From positions 1-64,000 of the forward strand of contig NZ_JAHWDQ010000004.1 of the NCBI RefSeq assembly GCF_019312595.1: DNA of 64,000 bases. The letters run 5' to 3'. Below are positions 26,512 through 35,229 of this stretch, in pieces (positions within the stretch are counted from its first letter, which is position 1; every line of letters starts with the position of its first letter). Made by a program: the position numbers and the translations under genes. Below the pieces are notes generated by a model. It ran no database searches. It saw only the letters and a program-made list of their open reading frames with translations, and was not told where the DNA came from. The DNA comes from Zhongshania aquimaris. Lineage in GTDB: Bacteria; Pseudomonadota; Gammaproteobacteria; Pseudomonadales; Spongiibacteraceae.

Positions 26512-27528
26512 TTACTGCCCTGATTTAAAAGCCTTAAGTAGCACCTTTTTAAATTGCTCAAAATCTTCAATATGCGGCAAATGCCCCAAACCCGGCAACT
26601 CAAACAAGCTGGCATTCGGAATTATTTTGGCAACTTTTTTGCCTAAACGATCATAGCGACCAAGCTCATAATCGACATTGCCCCGCATCCAGTTCCGCCC
26701 AGGCCCCGTTCGATCACGGCTACCTATAATCAAACTAACCGGCACAGATAAATCCTTGAACTCGGCCACCACGGGCTGGGTGAAAATCATATCGTAGGTT
26801 TTAGCATTGACCCAAGCCATTAAATCCTTATCCGGACCGTTAAGCTGGCCGATCATAAAGTCTGTTAGCGCCGCATATTGATCATTCCATTTGCCGTCGT
26901 AATAATTTTTACGCTGGTAGTTTTTAATGCCTTCTTCGGTCTTAGCAAGCTCACCCTTGTAAAAGAAATCTGTGTCCTTGTACTCCACATACTGCAAATA
27001 ATTCTCCAATCCGATGGGGTTAAGTAAAACCAGCTGCTGCGTCACTTGTGGATACATTAAAGCAAAGCGGCTTGCCAACATCCCGCCCATGGAATGCCCA
27101 ATCACAATCGATTTTTCAATTTCCAGAAAGCTCAACAATGAATGCGTCTGCTGAGCCATTGCCGCAAAGGAATATTGGTAGTTAACGGGTTTAGATGATT
27201 TACCAAAGCCAATCTGATCGGGGATAACAACGCCATAACCCATGCCCTGCAAAAATAGTGCTGTTTCGCTCCAGTAATCGGCATTAAAGTTTTTACCGTG
27301 CAATAGGGTTACAACCGGCTTATCTGCATCGCCTTTCAAATAGATAAAGGCCATCTTTAAGGATTGTTGTTGCGATTTAACAGCAAAGTAGTTCACTGTA
27401 AAATCATAATCATACGCACTCAGCTCAGCATCATAAACGAGGGTTGGCTTACTCTCTTCCGCTTGTGAAGTAGTTGCTTGCGTTAAAAAAATACACCAAA
27501 TAAGACCAATCATCTTAAGTTTGAACAT
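26512..27528 (-). CDS. Exported alpha/beta-fold hydrolase
   Basis: 338 aa from the ATG at 27528 (CGAGAG upstream), with a signal peptide of about 22 residues ending near TTSQAEE. Alpha/beta-hydrolase features are complete: oxyanion region VVTLLHGKN, nucleophile S146 in VIGHSMGGM, acid D272 in IIGSRDRTG, and H316 in PGLGHLPH. A lid domain lies at about 178-255. Probably a periplasmic or secreted esterase/epoxide-hydrolase-like enzyme; the substrate cannot be read from sequence. An in-frame start at 27600 would add 24 residues that hide the signal peptide. It lies 72 bp downstream of yajD. Confidence 0.87.
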   Translation of the reverse strand: MFKLKMIGLIWCIFLTQATTSQAEESKPTLVYDAELSAYDYDFTVNYFAVKSQQQSLKMAFIYLKGDADKPVVTLLHGKNFNADYWSETALFLQGMGYGVVIPDQIGFGKSSKPVNYQYSFAAMAQQTHSLLSFLEIEKSIVIGHSMGGMLASRFALMYPQVTQQLVLLNPIGLENYLQYVEYKDTDFFYKGELAKTEEGIKNYQRKNYYDGKWNDQYAALTDFMIGQLNGPDKDLMAWVNAKTYDMIFTQPVVAEFKDLSVPVSLIIGSRDRTGPGRNWMRGNVDYELGRYDRLGKKVAKIIPNASLFELPGLGHLPHIEDFEQFKKVLLKAFKSGQ

Positions 27529-27600
27529 ATAAACTCTCGATTTAAAAATACATAGAAATAATGTGGAGCGATAATACGCCGACGAATTCATTGCGCTCAA

Positions 27601-27966
27601 TCAACTATCCTTGCCTTCCATTTTCGCCTTTAGGTCCGCAAAGGGATTAAAGGTGGCAGCTTTTACTTGTTTCTCAGATGTACTGCCATACCGCACCAAA
27701 TTTTCATACTTTGTGTGCTCTTCATCGTGACAGTAAATACACAGTAATTCCCAATTACTGCCATCAGCGGGATTATTATCATGATTGTGATCTACGTGAT
27801 GAACCGTCAACTCTGACAAATTCTTGCGCTCAAAATCCCGCGCACAGCGACCGCAGGTCCAGGGATATAATTTCAAGGCCCGCTCTCTATAACCCGTTGC
27901 GCGCTTCGCATTGTATTCTCGCTGCTCAGCGAGCACCTGATCGAGTGTTTTTTTCTGAATAGCCAT
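27601..27966 (-). CDS. yajD: YajD-like HNH nuclease family protein
   Basis: 121 aa, very like E. coli YajD. A zinc-binding CGRC (C38, C41) pairs with CIYCH (C76, C79, H80). The HNH core is HHVDHNHDNN (H56-H57, H60, H62), and the C-terminal NPFADLKAKM is shared with YajD. The physiological role of YajD is not established; it may be a structural or nucleic-acid-binding member of the HNH superfamily. It is a single-copy housekeeping-type gene, upstream of the hydrolase gene on the same strand. Confidence 0.9.
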   Translation of the reverse strand: MAIQKKTLDQVLAEQREYNAKRATGYRERALKLYPWTCGRCARDFERKNLSELTVHHVDHNHDNNPADGSNWELLCIYCHDEEHTKYENLVRYGSTSEKQVKAATFNPFADLKAKMEGKDS

Positions 27967-28149
27967 TTACCCACCCATCGACGTTTAAATATAGCGCTAC
28001 ACGCACTACCGTACCGTCATCCGAACCTTGATGGGGGGGACACGGTTTTCCTAGACTTCGACTTACTTTACACCCAATTAAAGTCTATAAGTATTCGCTG
28101 ACCTGAAATTGAGTTCTTACTGTAAAACACGGATGCATTCGCTACGCTC

Positions 28150-28246
28150 ATCTGGATCCCCGATCGGGGTTGGGGCCGGGGCCGGGGATGACGGTGGTTT
28201 CGATCGATTCCCGATCGAGTCGGGGTCAAGGTTAAGGTCGGGGATA
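28150..28246. repeat. G-rich palindromic repeat element with G-quadruplex motif
   Basis: In the 413-bp interval between yajD and the CAP gene lies a block holding the palindrome CCCCGATCGGGG (28158-28169). It also has four GGGG runs with 2-base spacers (28166-28187), then a second degenerate copy (CCCGATCGAGTCGGGG, 28210-28225) and two more GG(G)-rich steps to 28246. It has no supportable coding sequence. The style is that of a dispersed intergenic repeat. The rest of the interval shows nothing. Confidence 0.65.
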
Positions 28247-28379
28247 CAATAAACCTGCTCAATCGTCCACGTGCCAATCCAGCAACTGCCACCACGCGAA
28301 AAATATCTCGACTCAATCTCCCGCTAAGACTATATTTTTGAAAATTATAATTTCAATCATGCAGGCAGAGAGCTTTTCT

Positions 28380-29492
28380 ATGAAAACACGGTGCTTTAGC
28401 TTCTTTTCCATTTTCTGCCTTTCGCTTATGAGCGAAGCCACTCTGGCAGCGCCCATTAGTCAGCTAGACCTGTTCGGTCAAGCCATACTCGCTCATCACA
28501 ACGCTAAACGTGCCGCGCATAATGCGCCTGCGATGGTATGGGATACACAACTTGCCGCCGAAGCACAGGCTTGGACTGATAGCGCGGGAGACCGAATTAA
28601 TCCTGTTATCCATGACACGAATCGTGGACTCGTCGGCGAAAACCTTTTTTTCAGAACCGGAAGTTCTACCAGTATCGATCAGCTTACAGCTCAAGCTGTC
28701 GCGGCATGGTACGCTGAGCTTGAACGATATGACTTTGCCAACCCTGAAAGCAATGTAGCAAATGACATCGGCCACTTTTCACAAGTAGTCTGGGACACCT
28801 CCACACAATTGGGCTGCGGTGCGTCAGTTTTTAGCCAATCACACCTATCTGACTCTAGCGGCATGATCTTCCTTGTATGCCGATATCGGCAACCTGGCAA
28901 CTTTATTGGTCAATTCGAACAACACGTATTTCCTGTGGTAAACCAGGTTGCCGCCGTGCCGTCATTCAGCACACAAATAATTACTGCGCCTGCCGCAAGC
29001 CCCGCCCCTACTTCTACCCCTACCAACTCGGATCTTACAACAAGTAGCAGCGATACTTCTGGGCTAATAACGAGCAGTTCGAGTTCAAACATTACTACTA
29101 GTACTAGCACTCCGACCAGCAGCACAAAAGATTTCAATGTCGCCTCTACACAAATTATTGCCCCCGGCACTAACTTGAATAAAGGCCAAAAATTTTATTC
29201 ACCTAACAAAAAATACTTTGTTGTATTTCAGAGTGACGGCAACTTAGCGGTATTCACCGCTTCGGGTAAACGCGTCAGCGGATTGGAATCAATTAAGGGG
29301 CTGGATTACAAGCAAATCCTTCTCATTACTCTGCCCGCTGATGGCAACCTGACATTCCTCGACAAGTACAAAAAGCCGGTTTTCAAGGCTTCGTCCTTCG
29401 CTAAAATTGCAGCAAAAAGCCGGCTAGTACTTTCTGATGACGGCCAAGTTTTACTGATGAGCAGTAGCAATCAAGTCATACTAAAACTATAA
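28380..29492 (+). CDS. Secreted CAP-domain protein with C-terminal bulb-type lectin domain
   Basis: 370 aa from the ATG at 28380 (GAGAG 8 bases upstream), with a signal peptide ending at TLAA (residues 1-24). The CAP/SCP domain spans about 28-185. Its cavity residues are H78, E87 and H132, within the signatures GHFSQVVWDT and CRYRQPGNFIGQF. A Ser/Thr/Pro-rich linker follows (about 200-265). Residues 270-370 are a beta-rich segment with repeated QSDGNLAVF, PADGNLTFL and SDDGQVLLM steps, the pattern of mannose-binding bulb-type lectins. A secreted or surface protein binding glycans is likely; enzymatic activity of the CAP part is unknown. Confidence 0.85.
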   Translation: MKTRCFSFFSIFCLSLMSEATLAAPISQLDLFGQAILAHHNAKRAAHNAPAMVWDTQLAAEAQAWTDSAGDRINPVIHDTNRGLVGENLFFRTGSSTSIDQLTAQAVAAWYAELERYDFANPESNVANDIGHFSQVVWDTSTQLGCGASVFSQSHLSDSSGMIFLVCRYRQPGNFIGQFEQHVFPVVNQVAAVPSFSTQIITAPAASPAPTSTPTNSDLTTSSSDTSGLITSSSSSNITTSTSTPTSSTKDFNVASTQIIAPGTNLNKGQKFYSPNKKYFVVFQSDGNLAVFTASGKRVSGLESIKGLDYKQILLITLPADGNLTFLDKYKKPVFKASSFAKIAAKSRLVLSDDGQVLLMSSSNQVILKL

Positions 29493-29503
29493 ATTTTGGA
29501 AAC

Positions 29504-29528
29504 AAAAAAGGCGCCCAATAGGCGCCTT
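29504..29528 (-). terminator. Intrinsic terminator for ilvIH
   Basis: Stem AAGGCGCC (29508-29515) and GGCGCCTT (29521-29528) with a 5-base loop. On the minus strand it ends in a run of six T (29504-29509). It lies 20 bp past the ilvH stop and close to the convergent CAP gene end. Confidence 0.88.
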
Positions 29529-29548
29529 ATCACTTCGCTAAACAAAGC

Positions 29549-30040
29549 TTACAAACTCAGTACTTTTTCGCCGCGAGCAATGCCAGAAACACCGCTGCGA
29601 ACCACTTCCATAATCGCCGCTTCGCCAACTGCCTCTAGAAATGAATCTAGCTTGTCAGCCGCGCCAGTGACCTGAATGGTGTACACGCTAGGGCCAACGT
29701 CTACGATTTGACCGCGAAAGATATCGGTGCAGCGTTTGATTTCAGCCCTTTGCGCACCGGTAGCACGCACTTTAACCAACATCAGTTCGCGCTCGATATG
29801 CGAGCCCTCTGACAGATCAACCAGCTTCACTACATCGATCAAGCGATTGAGATGCTTGGTGATTTGCTCAATTTTGTGATCATCGCCAATTGTCGTCAGG
29901 GTCAAACGCGACAGGGTTGGATCTTCTGTAGGTGCCACGTTGAGTGTCTCGATGTTGTATCCGCGCTGTGAAAACAGTCCGACAACACGCGACAAAGCAC
30001 CCGGCTCATTTTCCATCAATACCGAAATAATATGTCGCAT
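29549..30040 (-). CDS. ilvH: Acetolactate synthase regulatory (small) subunit
   Basis: Valine-binding ACT-domain subunit that activates and feedback-regulates IlvI. The first ACT domain is at about 1-75 ([23 protein letters not shown]). The C-terminal AHAS small-subunit domain follows. From the ATG at 30040, which overlaps the ilvI stop by one base (TAATG), it is 163 aa, the same as E. coli IlvH. A start 27 bases upstream lies inside ilvI and is not needed. Confidence 0.96.
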   Translation of the reverse strand: MRHIISVLMENEPGALSRVVGLFSQRGYNIETLNVAPTEDPTLSRLTLTTIGDDHKIEQITKHLNRLIDVVKLVDLSEGSHIERELMLVKVRATGAQRAEIKRCTDIFRGQIVDVGPSVYTIQVTGAADKLDSFLEAVGEAAIMEVVRSGVSGIARGEKVLSL

Positions 30041-31788
30041 TATGTACGCTCCGTCTTGCTCAACCACATATCGCGCATCGATCCGTTAGGCGCTATATGC
30101 ATAGGGTAAACATGCTCGTGCGGATCAACGTGAATATCCATAAATACCAAGTCATTTTTACGGGCAAAGGCTTCTTTCATTGCCTCTTCCAAATCACTTA
30201 ACTGAGTCACTTTAATGCCAACATGACCATAGGCTTCGGTCAGTTTGACAAAATCTGGCAGTGAATTTTCGTAAACGCTTTCTGAATAACGGCCTTCATA
30301 CTGCATGTCTTGCCACTGCTTAACCATGCCGAGATAGCCGTTGTACAAGCTGATAATTTTGACCGGAATATTGTACTGGGCGCAGGTAGACAGCTCCTGA
30401 ATATTCATCTGGATACTGCCTTCGCCGGTGACGCAGGCAACATCCGCATCCGGGAATGCCAACTTGGCCCCCATCGCGGCTGGCAAACCAAAGCCCATGG
30501 TGCCAAGACCACCGGAGTTTAACCAACGGCGCGGCTCATCAAACTTGTAGTACTGGGCAGCAAACATTTGATGCTGGCCAACGTCAGAACTCACATAGGC
30601 TTTGCCGTGGGTTACTTTGCACAGAGTTTCAATAACCTGTTGCGGCTTGATATATGGCGTAGAGATGTCATAGCGTGGCTTAACCCACAAGCCATGCGCA
30701 TCGCGCCATTCATCAATTTGGCTCCACCAATGTTTGAGTGACGAGGCATCTGGCAAACTGCTGTCGGCCTGGCGCATTTCGCGAATTACCGCTAACAAAT
30801 CTGTCAGCACAGAATCCACCGGCCCAACAATCGGTACATCAGCAGCAATTGTTTTAGAAATGGCGGCAGGATCGATGTCGATATGAACAATTTTTGCACC
30901 TGGGCAGAACTTGCTGCAGGTGTTGGTCACACGGTCATCGAAACGCGCGCCCACCGCTAAAATCACATCGCTGTGATGCATGGCGTTGTTGGCTTCATAA
31001 AAACCATGCATACCTAACATACCCAGAAACTGCCGATCACTGGCAGGGTAGGCCCCCAAGCCCATCAGGGTGTGCGTTACCGGAAAATTCAGCTCGCGCG
31101 CCAAAACCCGCAATTGCTCAGAGGCATTACCCTGAACCACGCCGCCACCGGCATAAATAACTGGGCGCTTAGCGCCAAGCAGCAAGCTTGCCGCTTTCTT
31201 AATTTGTCCAGAGTGACCACGCGCCGCTGGTGTGTAAGAGCGCAACTTCACCTTTTTAGGGTAGTTGTACTCATACTTGTCATGGGGGTTGGTTAGGTCT
31301 TTTGGCAAATCGATAACCACCGGACCAGGACGACCGCTAGACGCGATATAAAACGCCTTTTTAATAATCTCAGGGATATCTTCGGTGCGAGAAACCTGGA
31401 AGCTGTGCTTTACGATGGGACGAGAAATACCCAGCATATCGGTTTCCTGGAAGGCGTCTTCACCAATCAGATGGCTCATGACCTGGCCTGACAAAACGAC
31501 CATTGGAATTGAATCCATGTACGCGGTCGCAATACCGGTAATGGCATTGGTTGCGCCGGGACCAGAGGTGACCAAGACCACGCCAGGTTTACCCGTCGCC
31601 CGCGCATAACCATCGGCAGCGTGAGTAGCTGCCTGCTCATGGCGGACTAAAATATGGGGTACTTTGCAGCTCTTAAACAAAGCATCGTATATATGCAGTA
31701 CTGCACCACCGGGATAGCCGAAGATGAATTCAACACCCTCGTCTTCCATGGCACGCGCGATCATTTCGCCGCCAGATAACAACTCCAC
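30040..31788 (-). CDS. ilvI: Acetolactate synthase catalytic (large) subunit
   Basis: Thiamin-diphosphate, FAD and Mg-dependent enzyme joining two pyruvates, or pyruvate and 2-oxobutyrate: the first common step to branched-chain amino acids. 582 aa. The N-terminal TPP domain has the conserved glutamate in [17 protein letters not shown]; a central FAD domain and a C-terminal TPP motif starting [16 protein letters not shown] follow. The start is GTG with GAGGA 7 bases upstream. Together with ilvH, ilvC and ilvY in this window it supplies much of the isoleucine-valine pathway. Confidence 0.96.
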   Translation of the reverse strand: MELLSGGEMIARAMEDEGVEFIFGYPGGAVLHIYDALFKSCKVPHILVRHEQAATHAADGYARATGKPGVVLVTSGPGATNAITGIATAYMDSIPMVVLSGQVMSHLIGEDAFQETDMLGISRPIVKHSFQVSRTEDIPEIIKKAFYIASSGRPGPVVIDLPKDLTNPHDKYEYNYPKKVKLRSYTPAARGHSGQIKKAASLLLGAKRPVIYAGGGVVQGNASEQLRVLARELNFPVTHTLMGLGAYPASDRQFLGMLGMHGFYEANNAMHHSDVILAVGARFDDRVTNTCSKFCPGAKIVHIDIDPAAISKTIAADVPIVGPVDSVLTDLLAVIREMRQADSSLPDASSLKHWWSQIDEWRDAHGLWVKPRYDISTPYIKPQQVIETLCKVTHGKAYVSSDVGQHQMFAAQYYKFDEPRRWLNSGGLGTMGFGLPAAMGAKLAFPDADVACVTGEGSIQMNIQELSTCAQYNIPVKIISLYNGYLGMVKQWQDMQYEGRYSESVYENSLPDFVKLTEAYGHVGIKVTQLSDLEEAMKEAFARKNDLVFMDIHVDPHEHVYPMHIAPNGSMRDMWLSKTERT

Positions 31789-32168
31789 TGAAATATCCTC
31801 GATTCAGTTTGAATACGCAAAAATCTTGTTAATAGCATCGCCGAGGCAAATCCTCAGCAAAAGGTATGAAACAAGAACAAAGATGTCGAAACACATTACC
31901 ACCGGTTCTCAGCCGACACGGCTGATTTCCGGGCGAAACGCCAAAATGCTGCCAAGCAGCGTTTATATGCATCGCGGGATAACGCGGTGCGGGCAATCTC
32001 GCAACACAGGTCATGTGTCTGCAGAGTGAATGGAACTACTCGTAGGTAGCAGTACGACACGATGAGCCATACTCTGTATTTAGGCCGCAGGTAAGCGGCG
32101 CGGATAACAGCCATTTGCTATCAAAAAGATAGACCGCGTATTTTTTAACCTATGGCCTTCTATGTCAA
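31789..32168 (-). promoter_or_regulatory. ilvIH promoter and long structured leader
   Basis: A minus-strand promoter TTGACA (32163-32168), 17 bp, AAAAAT (32140-32145) would give a leader of about 345 nt. It contains several hairpins: GCTGC-TTG-GCAGC followed by ATTTT near 31955, and CAGCC-N5-GGCTG near 31915. This looks like an attenuator or other RNA switch, but I see no short leader peptide rich in Ile, Leu or Val codons. No gene in this stretch is convincing. Confidence 0.45.
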
Positions 32169-32248
32169 TACCAAACAAAGACTTAATTCAGGTGATTTGC
32201 CGATAGCCTAGGAAATAACTAACACTTAGCCTTGTTTTGAACGCGGTT

Positions 32249-32277
32249 TTTCCACGCCGCAATTTATCTGCCATAAT
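32249..32277 (+). promoter_or_regulatory. Predicted promoter of the DUF4124 gene
   Basis: TTTCCA (32249-32254), a 17-bp spacer and CATAAT (32272-32277), about 33 bp before the start codon. Match is moderate. Confidence 0.4.
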
Positions 32278-32310
32278 CTAAGTAACGATACGTCACGGTT
32301 ATTATTAATT

Positions 32311-32769
32311 ATGAAAACTACGGCCCTCACAATTGCACTTTGCGCTGGCTTATTGGCTACCCATTTTTCTGCCTACGCCGACAAAACCGGCTATTACCGC
32401 TGGGCTGACGATGACGGCAAGCAGCATTTCACCCAACAACCACCACTGGGTCGCAAATACTTCTTTGTAGAAACCCGTGGCGGCGCAACCATGCAGAGCG
32501 AGGAATACGGTGACGAGGCAAGTGAGACCGACAGCGATTCGGTAGCAGACGCTAATAGCAATAACGATGCACCAGTGAAAATGGAAATCATCCCCCCCAA
32601 GGATCCAGAGCTGTGCGAAAAAGCCAAGGGAAATATGCAGTCATTAAAGGCCAATGGCGCAAGGATACGCATTACCAATGCCGACGGTAGCAGCCGGATG
32701 CTTAATGCCGAAGAAATTAAAGAACAGGAGTATCGAGCGCAGCAGGTCATTAACCAAAACTGCGGTTGA
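32311..32769 (+). CDS. DUF4124 domain-containing exported protein
   Basis: 152 aa with a signal peptide (1-23, cleavage near SAYADK). The DUF4124 segment follows at once (YYRWADDDGKQHFTQQPP), then an acidic Asp/Ser/Asn-rich linker (about 70-95). A C-terminal helix with a conserved-looking CEKAKGNMQSLKANGARIRI completes it. DUF4124 proteins are small periplasmic proteins of unknown function. The C-terminal cysteine (residue 151) and the one in ELCEKA could form a disulfide. The gene converges on the HupE-like gene with 8 bp between stops. Confidence 0.88.
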   Translation: MKTTALTIALCAGLLATHFSAYADKTGYYRWADDDGKQHFTQQPPLGRKYFFVETRGGATMQSEEYGDEASETDSDSVADANSNNDAPVKMEIIPPKDPELCEKAKGNMQSLKANGARIRITNADGSSRMLNAEEIKEQEYRAQQVINQNCG

Positions 32770-32777
32770 TGACTTAA

Positions 32778-33866
32778 TTAGATTCGCTGCAATGCCATAT
32801 ACAAACCGCTGGCGGCCAAAGCGATAGCCGCCAGTGGAAATGCCTTTTTCTGATACCAAGGATGGAAGCTATACCGATACAGAAGTGGCAACACTATAAT
32901 CACCAAGGCCAACTGCGCCAGCTCAATACCCACATTAAAGCTGCCAAGCGCCAGTAATTTTAAGGGGCTTGCGGCAAGTAAGTCTGACAGCACTCCCGCA
33001 AAACCAAAGCCATGAATCAGTCCAACCCCCATTGCCAGCCCCCTCTGAAAACGAACATCGACATCCAGCAAAGCCAACACCGCCGCCAAGCTAATTGAAA
33101 GCGCAATCGCTATCTCAACGGGTTGCGAGGGCAAGCTAAACCAACCCAAACTGGCCGCAATCAGGGTAAAGCTATGGGCAAGGGTAAACATCGTAACGAT
33201 TACAGCAACGTCCGTGAACACGGCGCGCAAAGATTGCGTAGCTCCCCCTGCGTGCTTGCGACGTGTTGCCGGCAAGAGCAGCGCTAGTAAAAACAGCATA
33301 TGGTCATAGCCAAGCAGTAAATGAATAACCCCCTGCCATATAAAGACCTCTGCGGTGTCCAATGCCGAGATTGCCTCCCCCAACGCAAGCGAAGGGGAAG
33401 CTGGTGACAAAACACTGATCTGCTTTTCACCACTGAGATCGCTTACTATCAAGGCGCGATGGAGGGGATCAATATCAAATAACAGAGAATAGTCCAGTTT
33501 CACGCCCGGCTTCGACAAGCATTCTGAGGCGAGCTGCCAAACAGCGTAATTGCCGTCACTGTGCTCACTAATACCCTCCAGACTAATGAGTAAGGCACAG
33601 GGCTCAGTGTTCTGACTCAGTGAAATTTGCCGACGCAATAGTTCTGAAAACTCAGCCTCGACGGCCCGCAACTCCCCCCAGCTAACGGCAGCATCGGCAT
33701 TAGCATCCAGAGTCTGAATACGCGCCATATCCTGTACGGCAATATCCAAGCGGATATGCTCGGCAGTAATATACATAAAGCTATCACTGGCTTTATGAGC
33801 CAAAGCGGGCAGCGCAAAAACAACCATCACTAGGGCTGTGACAAGACTGGAGATTGAACGCCTCAT
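32778..33866 (-). CDS. HupE/UreJ-family membrane protein with periplasmic N-terminal domain
   Basis: 362 aa. A signal peptide (1-23) is followed by a periplasmic domain (about 24-170) with an EF-hand-like stretch DANADAAVSWGEL. Six or seven membrane helices come next, with histidine motifs GYDHMLFLL, LAHSFTL and GLIHGFGFAG and an ELAQ step. These match the HupE/UreJ_2 family, whose simpler relatives are putative metal (nickel, cobalt or copper) permeases. It is the last gene of a four-gene operon with DUF4331, lipoprotein and TPR genes, and its ATG overlaps the TPR stop by 4 bases. The substrate is unknown. Confidence 0.85.
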   Translation of the reverse strand: MRRSISSLVTALVMVVFALPALAHKASDSFMYITAEHIRLDIAVQDMARIQTLDANADAAVSWGELRAVEAEFSELLRRQISLSQNTEPCALLISLEGISEHSDGNYAVWQLASECLSKPGVKLDYSLLFDIDPLHRALIVSDLSGEKQISVLSPASPSLALGEAISALDTAEVFIWQGVIHLLLGYDHMLFLLALLLPATRRKHAGGATQSLRAVFTDVAVIVTMFTLAHSFTLIAASLGWFSLPSQPVEIAIALSISLAAVLALLDVDVRFQRGLAMGVGLIHGFGFAGVLSDLLAASPLKLLALGSFNVGIELAQLALVIIVLPLLYRYSFHPWYQKKAFPLAAIALAASGLYMALQRI

Positions 33867-35011
33867 AATGGTTCTGCTCCGCCGCGACTGGCGGCACGAG
33901 CGCGGGCAAGAATGACCTCATCCGGCCACTCCCGCTGATGAGCCCAATTCTCTTCAGCCATGACCAAAGCAGCTTGCGCATCCTGCTCGATATCTAATAG
34001 GAACTGCGCGTAAGCGCGCTTGTGTAAAATCTCGCCGCGCCACAGCGCTTCGGCAAAACGCGTTCTTAGCATGGCGATTAACTGTTCGCCCTCGCCAAGC
34101 TGCTTTTGCGCAATTGCAGCACTGACCGCCAAGGCGTCAACCGCCAAGTAATCCTTACTTACGGCAATGACGTCTTGATAATTGGCCAGCCTTAACTGCT
34201 CACCCGCCAAGCGCGCTCGGGTATATAAATCATCTGGTTGAAGCTGCAGTGCTAACTGCCAAATTGCCACGCTATCATGACGACCAGCGCGCTCCGCGAT
34301 ATCCGCCAAGGTTCCGGTTGCCCACGCCAAGGCCTGACGATCAGCCAACAAACCCGATTTCGCCATCGCTAACTTCAAATCGTGATAGGCCTTTTCAGCA
34401 TCTCCTGTAGCAGCGTGCAGTTGCTGACTACAACTCGCCGCATACAAGCTGTTTTCATAATTCTTTAAGGCAGTGCAGGCTTTCTCTGCATCTTGGTATT
34501 CGCCGGAGACGAAGCTGATGGAAAAATGCATCATCAAGGATTCGAGACTGTCACCACCTTGCTGAGAAAGAGTACTTAAATCGGCTAGAGCTTCGTCAAA
34601 TAAATGCAGGCTCTGCTTGAGAGATGCGCGATAAAAATAGAATTGACCACTGCGATCACTATCGGGAATAGCGGCTAGTTCGCGTTCAACATCGCCTAAA
34701 TAGCGGGGATTTGCAGTGCGCCTAAATTGAATTAAAGCACGCTTCGCTGCATCGAGATGCTCCTGCGGACTACTCGCAGAGAGTGAACTCACCACGGTCG
34801 AAGACGCATTAAGATTCAGTATTATGGTGCTGTCGTCACTGGGACGATGAATTGCCGGGCCGTCAACTGATCCTGCAAACACAGGCCCAGACAACATTGA
34901 TATGACAAACCACGTTGCAGCGCCAAAAAAAATAACGCGACGATGAAACCATCGCCGCGCTATTCCCTGAGCCAAACTATGGCCAGTGGGATTACAAACT
35001 ATCGACATCAA
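33863..35011 (-). CDS. Exported tetratricopeptide-repeat protein
   Basis: 382 aa. A basic N-terminus and hydrophobic helix (about 28-46) serve as signal or anchor. The rest is alpha-helical with TPR-like repeats (for example FYFYRASLKQSLHLFDEALADLSTL and the A-x3-GDAEKAYHDLKLAM type at mid-protein). Probably periplasmic, as a scaffold for the other operon products. It overlaps the lipoprotein gene by 20 bases upstream and the HupE-like gene by 4 bases downstream, so all are translationally coupled. I do not recognise a named family. Confidence 0.78.
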   Translation of the reverse strand: MMSIVCNPTGHSLAQGIARRWFHRRVIFFGAATWFVISMLSGPVFAGSVDGPAIHRPSDDSTIILNLNASSTVVSSLSASSPQEHLDAAKRALIQFRRTANPRYLGDVERELAAIPDSDRSGQFYFYRASLKQSLHLFDEALADLSTLSQQGGDSLESLMMHFSISFVSGEYQDAEKACTALKNYENSLYAASCSQQLHAATGDAEKAYHDLKLAMAKSGLLADRQALAWATGTLADIAERAGRHDSVAIWQLALQLQPDDLYTRARLAGEQLRLANYQDVIAVSKDYLAVDALAVSAAIAQKQLGEGEQLIAMLRTRFAEALWRGEILHKRAYAQFLLDIEQDAQAALVMAEENWAHQREWPDEVILARARAASRGGAEPL

Positions 35012-35219
35012 TCGGGTCGAAACTGTCTGTAATATTTTTGTCGTTCACTGATACAGGCTCGCCATTCTCGCCCTGCAAAGCCACAGATGCGATTAGCTGC
35101 TCGCCGCTTATTGGCGCATTCGCGCCAGCGCCTTTTCCGTCGTACTTGCTGTCACTGTTACACGCGACCAGACCAAGACCCAAGCACACAAACAGGCTAC
35201 ATTTAATGATGGTTTTCAT
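34992..35219 (-). CDS. Small predicted lipoprotein in the DUF4331 operon
   Basis: 75 aa from the ATG at 35219, chosen for a strong AGGAGG site 6 bases upstream. A lipobox LVAC ends the signal (modified Cys near residue 20). The mature part is a short acidic, Gly/Asn-rich chain without recognisable domain (ends DSFDPIDVDSL). It lies 10 bp after the DUF4331 gene and overlaps the TPR gene. Function unknown. Confidence 0.8.
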   Translation of the reverse strand: MKTIIKCSLFVCLGLGLVACNSDSKYDGKGAGANAPISGEQLIASVALQGENGEPVSVNDKNITDSFDPIDVDSL

Positions 35220-35229
35220 AAGCGCCTCC

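Noticed and set aside
28068-28316. Minus-strand 82-codon open frame in the yajD-CAP gap
   Set aside because: Its Arg/Pro-rich product is only a translation of the G-rich repeat; no ribosome-binding site.
31829-32014. Possible leader peptide of ilvIH (61 codons, minus strand)
   Set aside because: Not enriched in Ile, Leu or Val codons, too long for an attenuation peptide, no ribosome-binding site.
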